The position numbers and the translations under genes are program-made. Of a stretch of DNA of 64,000 nucleotides, positions 18,321 through 25,454 are shown piece by piece. Location: assembly GCF_900110415.1 (NCBI RefSeq), contig NZ_FODR01000017.1, positions 47,682 through 111,681 on the forward strand. The letters run 5' to 3'. Positions within the stretch are counted from its first letter, which is position 1, and each line of letters starts with the position of its first letter. The stretch is from Mucilaginibacter sp. OK283. GTDB taxonomy: Bacteria; Bacteroidota; Bacteroidia; Sphingobacteriales; Sphingobacteriaceae. The notes beneath the pieces were generated by a model. It worked only from the letters and a program-made list of their open reading frames with translations, was not told the DNA's origin and did no database searches.

Positions 18321-18452
18321 GATTCCTTCCTTGGGGAAGGGGAGGTAGGGGTTAAATCAGGCGTTCAAATAACCTTTGTGCCGGTCGCTCGAATAAACCC
18401 CTCCCTACCTTTGCCCGCATTTCCATCGCGCCCCTCCCGAGGGAGGGATTTG
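18321..18452. repeat. CCCTCCC/GGGAGGG palindromic repeat
   Basis: An imperfect inverted repeat with GGGGAGGTAGGGGTT on the left (about 18339-18352) and AACCCCTCCCTACC on the right, followed by CCCCTCCCGAGGGAGGG. It resembles the element at 13297-13438 and fills most of the 18254-18595 gap. The two elements bracket the cytochrome/FG-GAP gene pair. Confidence 0.6.
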
Positions 18453-18510
18453 AAAAATAAGGTTTTAGGTTGCGGTGTTTTGTATCAAACAACTTATTCA
18501 AATAATTCCG

Positions 18511-18520
18511 CAATCGATTG
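18511..18520. promoter_or_regulatory. CG-centred palindrome CAATCGATTG upstream of DUF1080 operon
   Basis: Same 10-mer, with the same outer bases (GCAATCGATTGT), as upstream of the HTCS gene. It lies 75 bases before the preferred start codon of the DUF1080 gene and supports placing the promoter here and the translation start downstream. Confidence 0.5.
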
Positions 18521-18595
18521 TATATTTTATTAAATTGCACGGGTATAAGGCTTAACCATCTTATGCCACATAAATCAAATTATAATTTAAATAAA

Positions 18596-20431
18596 ATGTA
18601 TTGTATCAAGTATCCTCCTATAACCCTTGGCGGTAAAAAGCTGGTTATGTTGTTGGGCTGCCTGTTGGGTTGCCATCAATTGATGGCACAAAGCACGGTG
18701 CCCTTAACCGATCTTTCGGCGTTCCAGGAGCCATCCTCAAACTGGAAACTGGCTGTCGGCGCACAGGCCGACCTGGATAAAGACGAAGTTTTAACAACCA
18801 AAGATGGCACCGGCATATTGGTTAACCTGCCCGGCAAAAAAGGCGCCCAGGACCTTTATACCAAAGCTAACTACGGGGATATGGACCTGGAGCTGGATTA
18901 TATGATGGCCAAAGGATCAAACTCGGGCATCTATTTACAGGGCCGGTACGAAATTCAGTTACTGGATAGCTGGGGTAAAGTTAATCCCCAATCGGGCGAC
19001 AACGGCGGTATTTACGAGCGTTGGGACGATAGCAAGCCCAACGGCCAGCAGGGCTATGATGGCCACGCGCCAAGGCAAAATGCCAGCAGGGCTCCCGGCT
19101 TATGGCAGCACATGCGTATCTCGTTCCAGGCTCCGCGCTTTGATGCGCAGGGCAAAAAGATAAGTAACGCCAAAGTGATTTACGTTTGGTTAAACGGTGT
19201 TTTGATACAGGATAATGCAGAACTGGCAGGCCCAACCCGCGGCGCGATGGACAGCAAAGAAACAACCGCCGGCCCGCTGCGCATCCAGGGCGATCATGGC
19301 GCGGTAGCTTTCCGGAATATCAGCATTACCAGTTTTGATAAAGCGCCACCTGTTTTAGCTAACCTGAAATATGCGGTTTTTAAAGGTGCAGCTACCGCAA
19401 CAAATGACGCTAAAGTTAAGGCGGTAGCCGAAGGAAATTCGACCATATTATCATCAAATGTAGGCAAACTAACCAACGACTTTGCGATCCACTACACCGG
19501 AACCATAAAGATTACCGAAGCCGGGCAGTATACTTTTAAGCTAAGTGTGCCGGGGGGTAAAGGCTCTTTAAAGATCGGCGGCAATGATGCCATAGCGTCG
19601 GCCAATAACCGCGGCGATGGCAAAATTCAATTGCAGCCCGGCGATCAGGCTTTTGATCTGTATTATTCCAAAACTGCCGATTGGGCCAAGCCTGCTTTAG
19701 GCTTAACCGTTTCGGGTCCCGGCATCCGCGAATATCTGCTGACTGATGCTAACGTAAGTAATAACGATCCGGTTGATCCCATCCTTATTAATGCCACGTC
19801 CAACACCATTTTGCGCAGCTTTTCTGACCTGCCGGGCGGTATCCGCGTTACCCATGGCGTAAATGTGGGCAGTGCCGAACAGGTACATTACACTTACGAC
19901 CTGGATAAAGGGATGATAGTTCAGATATGGCGCGGCGGCTTTTTAGATGCCACCCCCATGTGGCACGATAGGGGCGATGGTTCATCACGCGTAGCAGGTT
20001 CGGTACAATACCTGGGCAAACCTGTACCTGGGATCGAAAAATTGGCTGGTGTGCAGGCCACCTGGGCGGCAGATACCGCCGGGACAGGTTACCGGCCTAA
20101 AGGCTATATCCTGAACGCTAATGATCAGCCCACTTTCAGGTATATCATTTACGGATCAATGGTGAATGATGCCAGTTCGGTGATAGAAGGTGGCCACGGC
20201 ATCCACCGCGAAATTACTTTGCAAAACCCGGTTGATGGCTTGTTTGCCCACCTGGCTACCGGCAACAATATTGAGGATGCGGGTAACGGATTATATACCG
20301 TTGATGATAAATCTTACTATATCAAAGTAGAAGATGCTACGGGGGCAAAACCCGTCCTTAGGGACGCGGGCGGTAAGCAGGAACTCATCATCCCCATCAA
20401 AGGAAAATTAACCTATTCAATTATCTTTTAA
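18596..20431 (+). CDS. Multidomain DUF1080 (3-keto-disaccharide hydrolase-like) secreted protein
   Basis: 611 residues from the preferred ATG, which leaves a signal peptide (GGKKLVMLLGCLLGCHQLMAQ). The frame is open up to 18518, but an earlier start would put odd residues before the signal and overlap the CG palindrome. The first 230 residues are a DUF1080/laminin-G-like jelly roll (DLYTKANYGDMDLELDYMM, SNSGIYLQGRYEIQLLDSW, LRIQGDHGAVAFRNISI), the Pfam family now called 3-keto-disaccharide hydrolase. Then comes a PA14-like segment (FAIHYTGTIKITEAGQYTF, GSLKIGGN), then about 220 residues that I do not recognise (IQIWRGGFLDATPMWHDRG). It leads a tight three-gene operon, 12 bases before the next gene. 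The likely role is periplasmic binding or cleavage of oxidised glycosides; this is inferred from the family name and context. Confidence 0.85.
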   Translation: MYCIKYPPITLGGKKLVMLLGCLLGCHQLMAQSTVPLTDLSAFQEPSSNWKLAVGAQADLDKDEVLTTKDGTGILVNLPGKKGAQDLYTKANYGDMDLELDYMMAKGSNSGIYLQGRYEIQLLDSWGKVNPQSGDNGGIYERWDDSKPNGQQGYDGHAPRQNASRAPGLWQHMRISFQAPRFDAQGKKISNAKVIYVWLNGVLIQDNAELAGPTRGAMDSKETTAGPLRIQGDHGAVAFRNISITSFDKAPPVLANLKYAVFKGAATATNDAKVKAVAEGNSTILSSNVGKLTNDFAIHYTGTIKITEAGQYTFKLSVPGGKGSLKIGGNDAIASANNRGDGKIQLQPGDQAFDLYYSKTADWAKPALGLTVSGPGIREYLLTDANVSNNDPVDPILINATSNTILRSFSDLPGGIRVTHGVNVGSAEQVHYTYDLDKGMIVQIWRGGFLDATPMWHDRGDGSSRVAGSVQYLGKPVPGIEKLAGVQATWAADTAGTGYRPKGYILNANDQPTFRYIIYGSMVNDASSVIEGGHGIHREITLQNPVDGLFAHLATGNNIEDAGNGLYTVDDKSYYIKVEDATGAKPVLRDAGGKQELIIPIKGKLTYSIIF

Positions 20432-20443
20432 GCAGCCGTCATC

Positions 20444-22414
20444 ATGAAATACACATTAAAACAAATGATAAACAGGACCGGCTTATTTACTACACTGATA
20501 GTTGGCGCGCTGTTAAGCAATACGCAATACACGTTCGCCCAGGCCGAATCGCCTAAGGAGGATGATTTTTTCAAGATCATGAAAGTGCCTGCTCCCGAAG
20601 GTACTATACTGGAAGTTGGCGGTTTGTGCACCCTGCCTAATGGCACTTTGGCGGTAACTACCCGCAGGGGCGATATTTTTATGGTGGAGAACCCCACCGG
20701 CCAGCACCCATATTTTAGGAAATTTGCATCGGGCCTGCACGAGGTTTTGGGAGCGGCCTGGAAGGATGGCGCTTTATACGTGGTACAGCGCGGCGAGCTG
20801 ACCAAGCTGCAGGATACCAATATGGATGGCAAGGCCGATGTATTTGAAACCATTTACGCCTGGCCATTATCGGGCAATTACCACGAATACAGCTTTGGGC
20901 CAAAACTTGCTCCGGATGGTTCTTTCTTTGTGACGCTTAACCTGGGTTTTCCAGACGACTGGTGGCACCCCCGAAGCTTCGTACCCTATCGGGGATGGGC
21001 TTTAAATATCAAAGAAGATGGTACCGTTACCCCATGGGCTGCGGGTTTCCGCTCGCCATGCGGCATTAGTATGATTGATGGCGAACTGTGGTACAGCGAT
21101 AACCAGGGCGACTGGGTAGGATCGGGCAGTATCATGAAGATAGAAAAAGGCGCTTTCATGGGCCATCCCTCCAGCCTGGTTTGGACGAGTTTACCAAACT
21201 CTCCCCTAAAACTAACGCCAGAACAATTCTTTGCCAAAAACAATCCCAGGATTGAATTTGATAAAGATGGGCGTCCATTTAAACCCCAGGATATCGTCAA
21301 CGAAAAATTCAGGACAGAATTTGAAGTAAAGAAGGAAATTCCGGAACTAACATTGCCAACGGTTTGGTTACCTCACGGGATATTAGGTATTTCCAACTCC
21401 GAAATAGTAAAAATTCCCGAAGACGCCTTTGGCCCCTTTGCCGGTCAGCTATTAGTGTGTGACCAGGGGCAGAGCATGGTTGACCGGATCTTTTTAGAAA
21501 AAGTTAACGGCCAGTACCAGGGAGCAGCATGGGCATTCCGCAGCGGCTTTCAATCGGGCATTGTGCGGCTGGCCTGGCTGCCCGATGGTTCATTAGCCGC
21601 CGGCGAAACCAACCGTGGCTGGGGATCAGCAGGCGAGGCCACCATGGGCCTGCAACGTTTGGTGTGGAATAATAAGGTGCCGTTTGAGATGCGCGCCATT
21701 CGTGCCATGCCCGATGGTTTCGAGATTGAATTTACCAAACCGGTTGATAAAAAAGTAGCGGAAGATATTGCTTCTTACTCGGTAGAAAGCTACATCTACA
21801 AATACCAGGCGGTATATGGCAGTCCACCAGTAAATACCGAAAAATGCCCTATTGTAGGTGTTAAGGTATCGGAAGACGGACTAAAAGCCAGGCTAATTGT
21901 AAACAACCTGCGCCGGTATTATATCCACACCATTACGTTGGATGGCATGCGCGATAAGGAGAATTATTTTAACCTTGTCCATCCAACGGCTTATTATACC
22001 CTCAATAACATCCCCGAAGGGCAAAAGCTTTCGATGGTGGGGGTGAGTACCCTGAATTCGGCCAAAATGGTAAAAACTGCTACAACAGCAGACGGTAAAA
22101 AGGGAGCTTTAGCTAAAGGCGCAGGTGCAAAAGCATTGGCTATGGCCAACGCGGTACCTACGTATGACGAGGTAAAACCGCTGTTACTAAAAAACACCTG
22201 TTTATCGTGCCATAACGCCAATAAGCGCCAGGTTGGTCCGGCCTATGTTGATGTGGCCAAGAAGAAGTACAGCGTGAACGAATTGGTACAACTGATTCAC
22301 AATCCCAAACCCGAACACTGGCCCGATTATTCGACACCGATGCCGCCTATGCCGCAGGTGCCTAAAGATGAGGCCCGGAAAATAGCGCTCTGGATTAAAT
22401 CGCTGGCTAAGTAA
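20444..22414 (+). CDS. Sorbosone/glucose-dehydrogenase-like propeller with C-terminal cytochrome c
   Basis: 656 residues. A signal peptide (about 1-33, ending TFAQA) is followed by a six-bladed propeller of the L-sorbosone/GSDH type (GGLCTLPNGTLAVTTRRGD, DTNMDGKADVFETIY, GFRSPCGISMIDGELWYSDN). This resembles the putative membrane-bound dehydrogenase group common in Planctomycetes. After a linker rich in Ala and Lys comes a cytochrome c domain with CLSCH (Cys586, Cys589, His590), and a Met-rich segment STPMPPMPQVP that should supply the sixth haem ligand. It probably oxidises a sugar or alcohol in the periplasm and passes electrons to its own haem. Whether it binds PQQ cannot be judged. It lies between two DUF1080 genes (12 and 30 bases spacing), so a joint pathway is likely. 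Confidence 0.85.
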   Translation: MKYTLKQMINRTGLFTTLIVGALLSNTQYTFAQAESPKEDDFFKIMKVPAPEGTILEVGGLCTLPNGTLAVTTRRGDIFMVENPTGQHPYFRKFASGLHEVLGAAWKDGALYVVQRGELTKLQDTNMDGKADVFETIYAWPLSGNYHEYSFGPKLAPDGSFFVTLNLGFPDDWWHPRSFVPYRGWALNIKEDGTVTPWAAGFRSPCGISMIDGELWYSDNQGDWVGSGSIMKIEKGAFMGHPSSLVWTSLPNSPLKLTPEQFFAKNNPRIEFDKDGRPFKPQDIVNEKFRTEFEVKKEIPELTLPTVWLPHGILGISNSEIVKIPEDAFGPFAGQLLVCDQGQSMVDRIFLEKVNGQYQGAAWAFRSGFQSGIVRLAWLPDGSLAAGETNRGWGSAGEATMGLQRLVWNNKVPFEMRAIRAMPDGFEIEFTKPVDKKVAEDIASYSVESYIYKYQAVYGSPPVNTEKCPIVGVKVSEDGLKARLIVNNLRRYYIHTITLDGMRDKENYFNLVHPTAYYTLNNIPEGQKLSMVGVSTLNSAKMVKTATTADGKKGALAKGAGAKALAMANAVPTYDEVKPLLLKNTCLSCHNANKRQVGPAYVDVAKKKYSVNELVQLIHNPKPEHWPDYSTPMPPMPQVPKDEARKIALWIKSLAK

Positions 22415-22444
22415 TTTATTAAAACAGATCATCAATAGTTTAAA

Positions 22445-23215
22445 ATGAAAAACGTTATCATATTATCAGCTTTATTAGCTGCCTCGGCAATAGCTGCAAA
22501 CGCGCAGCAAAAAGGAAAACCAGAAGATACAGAATACTGGACACCGGTACCAGCTGTAGTAACACCCGGCCAAAAAATGGGCGAAGCACCATCTGATGCC
22601 ATCGTTTTGTTCGACGGCAAAAACCTGGACGAGTGGGTAGATTTAAACGATTCCACATCAACCCACAAATGGACAGTTGCCGACAATATTATAACTGTTG
22701 ATAAAAGCGTAGGGGATATCCGCACCAAACGCAAATTCATGGATTTTCAATTGCATATTGAGTACCGCATTCCATCCAACATTACCGGCACCAGCCAGGC
22801 ACGTGGTAACAGCGGTATTTTCCTGGCGGCTTTGCCCTGGGGTGCAGGTGGTTACGAGTTGCAGGTGCTGGACAATTATAAAAACCCAACCTATGTAAAC
22901 GGCCAGGCCGGTAGTATGTATAAACAATCGCCGCCACTGGTAAATGCCTGCCGCAAACCCGGCGAGTGGCAGTATTACGATGTAATTTGGACAGCCCCGC
23001 GCTTTAATGAGGATGGCACCTTAAAATCGGCAGCCCGCGCTACGGTTTTGCATAACGGTGTGCTTGTACAAAACAATACTATCCTGAAAGGAGATACCCC
23101 TTACATAGGTCAGCCAGAATATCGTAAACATGGCGCCGAGCCCATTAAGCTACAAGCCCATGGCGATAAAAGCGAACCTATCAGCTATCGTAATATCTGG
23201 GTAAGGGAGCTTTAA
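22445..23215 (+). CDS. DUF1080 (3-keto-disaccharide hydrolase-like) secreted protein
   Basis: A 256-residue single-domain protein. A signal peptide (about 1-20, IILSALLAASAIAANAQ) is followed by one DUF1080 jelly roll: DAIVLFDGKNLDEWVD, DFQLHIEYRIPS, GNSGIFLAALPWGAGGYELQVLD in shorter pieces, PGEWQYYDVIWTAPRF, ATVLHNGVLVQNN and PIKLQAHGDKSEPISYRNIWVREL. These are the normal family landmarks, including the conserved Glu near YELQVLD and the Arg in YRNI. It is the last gene of the DUF1080-dehydrogenase-DUF1080 operon. Members of this family have been reported to act on 3-keto-glycosides; which reaction this copy performs is unknown. The next gene is on the other strand. Confidence 0.9.
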   Translation: MKNVIILSALLAASAIAANAQQKGKPEDTEYWTPVPAVVTPGQKMGEAPSDAIVLFDGKNLDEWVDLNDSTSTHKWTVADNIITVDKSVGDIRTKRKFMDFQLHIEYRIPSNITGTSQARGNSGIFLAALPWGAGGYELQVLDNYKNPTYVNGQAGSMYKQSPPLVNACRKPGEWQYYDVIWTAPRFNEDGTLKSAARATVLHNGVLVQNNTILKGDTPYIGQPEYRKHGAEPIKLQAHGDKSEPISYRNIWVREL

Positions 23216-23251
23216 AAAGCAGCAGGAGTAAATAGTTCAGGGTGTTTGCTA

Positions 23252-23368
23252 TTAGTTGATGGTACTACGTACATAAACTTTAGCAAGCACCTTGTTGTTT
23301 ATGAAGTTTTTAAATACGGCAATCTTTCCTGTGCGGATAAGGTAACCGGTGAGTAAGGCTATCAGCAT
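23252..23368 (-). CDS. Possible small ORF (38 residues) downstream of the PhyH gene
   Basis: An ATG-started frame of 38 codons beginning eight bases after the PhyH stop codon, same strand. The product starts MLIALLTGYLIRTGK, a short hydrophobic stretch, then a Lys/Asn-rich basic tail. There is no recognised domain. Tight spacing is the only support; it may be chance. Confidence 0.25.
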   Translation of the reverse strand: MLIALLTGYLIRTGKIAVFKNFINNKVLAKVYVRSTIN

Positions 23369-23376
23369 AATTTAAT

Positions 23377-24183
23377 TTATTTAACAATTCCTGCAAAACG
23401 TTGATAAAACGCGGTAGGGCTATCAGCATTTTTTGGTTCGAATTTGCCCGCTATGATGGGTATGTATATTACCCTGCGCCTGCTTGCATCGCCAGTTATG
23501 GTTGATTGTGCCACACGGTGCCATAAGCGGCCATCGTGTATGGTCAGGTCGCCGGCATTTGGTGTAATTGCTACCTCATTTTCATCAGTATCATGATCCA
23601 GGAAATACTTTTTACGGAAAAGCATCTGGTAAAGGTTTTGCCTGTGGGTGCCGGGCAAAATGCGTAATCCGCCGTTTTCGGGTTTTAATGTGCTCAGGTG
23701 GATACCTACATTCAGCATCGGGTTTAATCGCTGCCCGTGAAATATATCGCGCAAGCCATCGGTATGCCAGCCCATTTTGGTAAAGCTGCTCTCGGGGCCG
23801 TTAACATAGTGGTTAAAAACCATTCCGTCTTTTTCTTCAGTTCCCAGCCTTGCACCATCGCCAATGAGGTTTAACAATACCAGGAATCTTGGGTCCTGCG
23901 TAAATTCATTGAGCACGGCATGGTGCTGGTTAATGAACGCGAAGCGCTGCACAATTGGCGAGCCATCCAAATCCTTGCCATATTTAACCGGGACACCGTT
24001 TATCTTTTCTACTTTATTATCTATCCATTGCTGCTGTACCTGTTCAGATGCCTTGATGATATCGGCCACGGTTTCGGGTTTAATAAAATTGGTGAAATGA
24101 ATGAAACCATGCTGGTTAAAAAAAGCTTGTTGTTCGGCCGTAATAGTTGTGCCTAAGGTGAATTTTTGATATACCGCTGCCAT
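23377..24183 (-). CDS. Phytanoyl-CoA dioxygenase (PhyH) family non-haem iron oxygenase
   Basis: A 268-residue cytoplasmic Fe(II)/2-oxoglutarate-dependent dioxygenase of the PhyH family. The iron triad is visible as His140 and Asp142 in GWHTDGL and His222 in GRLWHRVA. Arg235-237 in the SRRRVIYIP segment supply the 2-oxoglutarate-binding Arg. The length is typical. No signal peptide. The substrate is unknown; family members hydroxylate lipids, amino acids and small metabolites. It is convergent with the DUF1080 operon and upstream of nothing else on its strand except a possible 38-residue frame. A GTCTAT/ATAGAC palindrome lies about 190 bases before its start. Confidence 0.9.
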   Translation of the reverse strand: MAAVYQKFTLGTTITAEQQAFFNQHGFIHFTNFIKPETVADIIKASEQVQQQWIDNKVEKINGVPVKYGKDLDGSPIVQRFAFINQHHAVLNEFTQDPRFLVLLNLIGDGARLGTEEKDGMVFNHYVNGPESSFTKMGWHTDGLRDIFHGQRLNPMLNVGIHLSTLKPENGGLRILPGTHRQNLYQMLFRKKYFLDHDTDENEVAITPNAGDLTIHDGRLWHRVAQSTITGDASRRRVIYIPIIAGKFEPKNADSPTAFYQRFAGIVK

Positions 24184-24371
24184 AAAATGGGTAGTTAAAA
24201 TAATAGATAATTAAAATGTTGTATTGGATAAAGCGTTATGCCGCTTTTAAATGGGGGAGCCTTGGGGCCGGTGAAAATTAACAACAACAGCTACACAGCA
24301 CCCTTTTTGCAAAGGGCATTCGCATGGGGGATGCAAACGTTATATGTTGTGTTTTGTTCAATGTATATAAT

Positions 24372-24390
24372 GTCTATGTATTTTATAGAC
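24372..24390. promoter_or_regulatory. TetR-like operator candidate upstream of the PhyH gene
   Basis: GTCTATGTATTTTATAGAC has perfect six-base arms around a seven-base AT-rich centre. A sister site of the same size and pattern lies at 25275-25293. Such YTCTAY-N7-RTAGAC sites are typical of TetR/AcrR-family repressors; none is encoded in the window. Confidence 0.45.
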
Positions 24391-24442
24391 TATGCAAATG
24401 TAGATAAATTGTTTAATCAAACAAATTTTCAGGAAAATATTT

Positions 24443-25219
24443 TTATCGCTTATATAAACCGGCGGTTATGCGTTCAATAAGGCGTTTGGGGCTATGCCTG
24501 GCCGCTGTTGACGATAGCTTATTTAAAAAGCCGGGTACAATTTCGGCTTTGTTGGCAAACATGCCGGCGATGCCTATGGCCGCAACATCGTCAGGGCTCA
24601 TGTTAAATTTGGCTGCCAGTTCTGCAATAGCATCCATGCCTGCACGGTGCACAAAGTTGGTGTCAGTAGGGCCGGGGCACAGGCAACTTACAGATACAGG
24701 AGTGTTTTTTAATTCATAACGCAAGGCCCTGCTAAATGATAAGACGAATACTTTGGCAGCCGCGTAAATAGCCATAGTAGGCACGGCCTGGTAGGCCGTA
24801 GTGCTGCTTACATTAAGTATATAGGCTTGTTGCTGTAATTTTAAAAACGGAATAAAATAATGTGATAATTCGACAACGGCATCTATATTAACCCTCATCA
24901 TGGCCATTTGGCCTGGTAGTGGCAGTTCATCGAAGTTACCCCACTGGCCGTAGCCCGCATTATTAACCAGTATAGATAGTGGTATAGATAAACCGGTAAA
25001 CCAGGCAGCTATTTCTGCTGCCGCGCCCGCATTTGATAAATCGGCCGCGTAATAGTGCACATCAACATGATGGGTTGATGTAATAGCTACGGATAAAACA
25101 TTTAATTCGGCCTCTGAGCGGGCAACAAGCAATAAATTATAACCTTTTTGTGCCAATAGCCAGGCTATCGACTTGCCAATACCTTTACTTGCGCCGGTTA
25201 TTAAAGCATATTTTTTCAT
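24443..25219 (-). CDS. Short-chain dehydrogenase/reductase (SDR)
   Basis: A 258-residue classical SDR with a Rossmann fold. The cofactor motif TGASKGIG is at 8-15, NNAG at 86-89, the catalytic Ser at 138/139 in NVSST, and Tyr152/Lys156 in YAAAK. Arg34 after the second strand (LVARS) favours NADP(H). The C-terminal part ends in ERITAGLYKR. The substrate is not predictable; the protein resembles the DltE/YqjQ-like group of cytoplasmic SDRs. It is transcribed alone, with a candidate TetR-type operator 56 bases before the start codon, which suggests inducible expression. Confidence 0.93.
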   Translation of the reverse strand: MKKYALITGASKGIGKSIAWLLAQKGYNLLLVARSEAELNVLSVAITSTHHVDVHYYAADLSNAGAAAEIAAWFTGLSIPLSILVNNAGYGQWGNFDELPLPGQMAMMRVNIDAVVELSHYFIPFLKLQQQAYILNVSSTTAYQAVPTMAIYAAAKVFVLSFSRALRYELKNTPVSVSCLCPGPTDTNFVHRAGMDAIAELAAKFNMSPDDVAAIGIAGMFANKAEIVPGFLNKLSSTAARHSPKRLIERITAGLYKR

Positions 25220-25274
25220 CCTGAAATTGTCATTTTAAAGCAAAATCCAAAAAACTCCGCAAGTTAAATAAATA

Positions 25275-25293
25275 CTCTACTAAATTTGTAGAC
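25275..25293. promoter_or_regulatory. TetR-like operator candidate upstream of the SDR gene
   Basis: CTCTACTAAATTTGTAGAC matches the site at 24372-24390 in arms, length and centre (13 of 19 positions identical). It lies 56-74 bases upstream of the SDR start, in the expected promoter zone. Confidence 0.45.
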
Positions 25294-25454
25294 TATTTAA
25301 AATGTTATTACGTTTGTATCGGATATGAAAAACACACCCACATGTTTTAATTTTTTAACTTGTAGCAGCAACTATTGTTGTTGCAGGTAAGCAAGCCGCA
25401 TATACCGTTTACTATTAAATTACGTTAATACAATATCCATCTAAGCTCCTTTTC

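Noticed and set aside
18315..18533. Plus-strand frame of 72 codons
   Set aside because: It lies in the CCCTCCC repeat and has no protein-like composition.
24238..24480. Plus-strand frame of 80 codons between the PhyH and SDR genes
   Set aside because: It overlaps the end of the SDR gene, contains the operator candidate and has no recognisable features.
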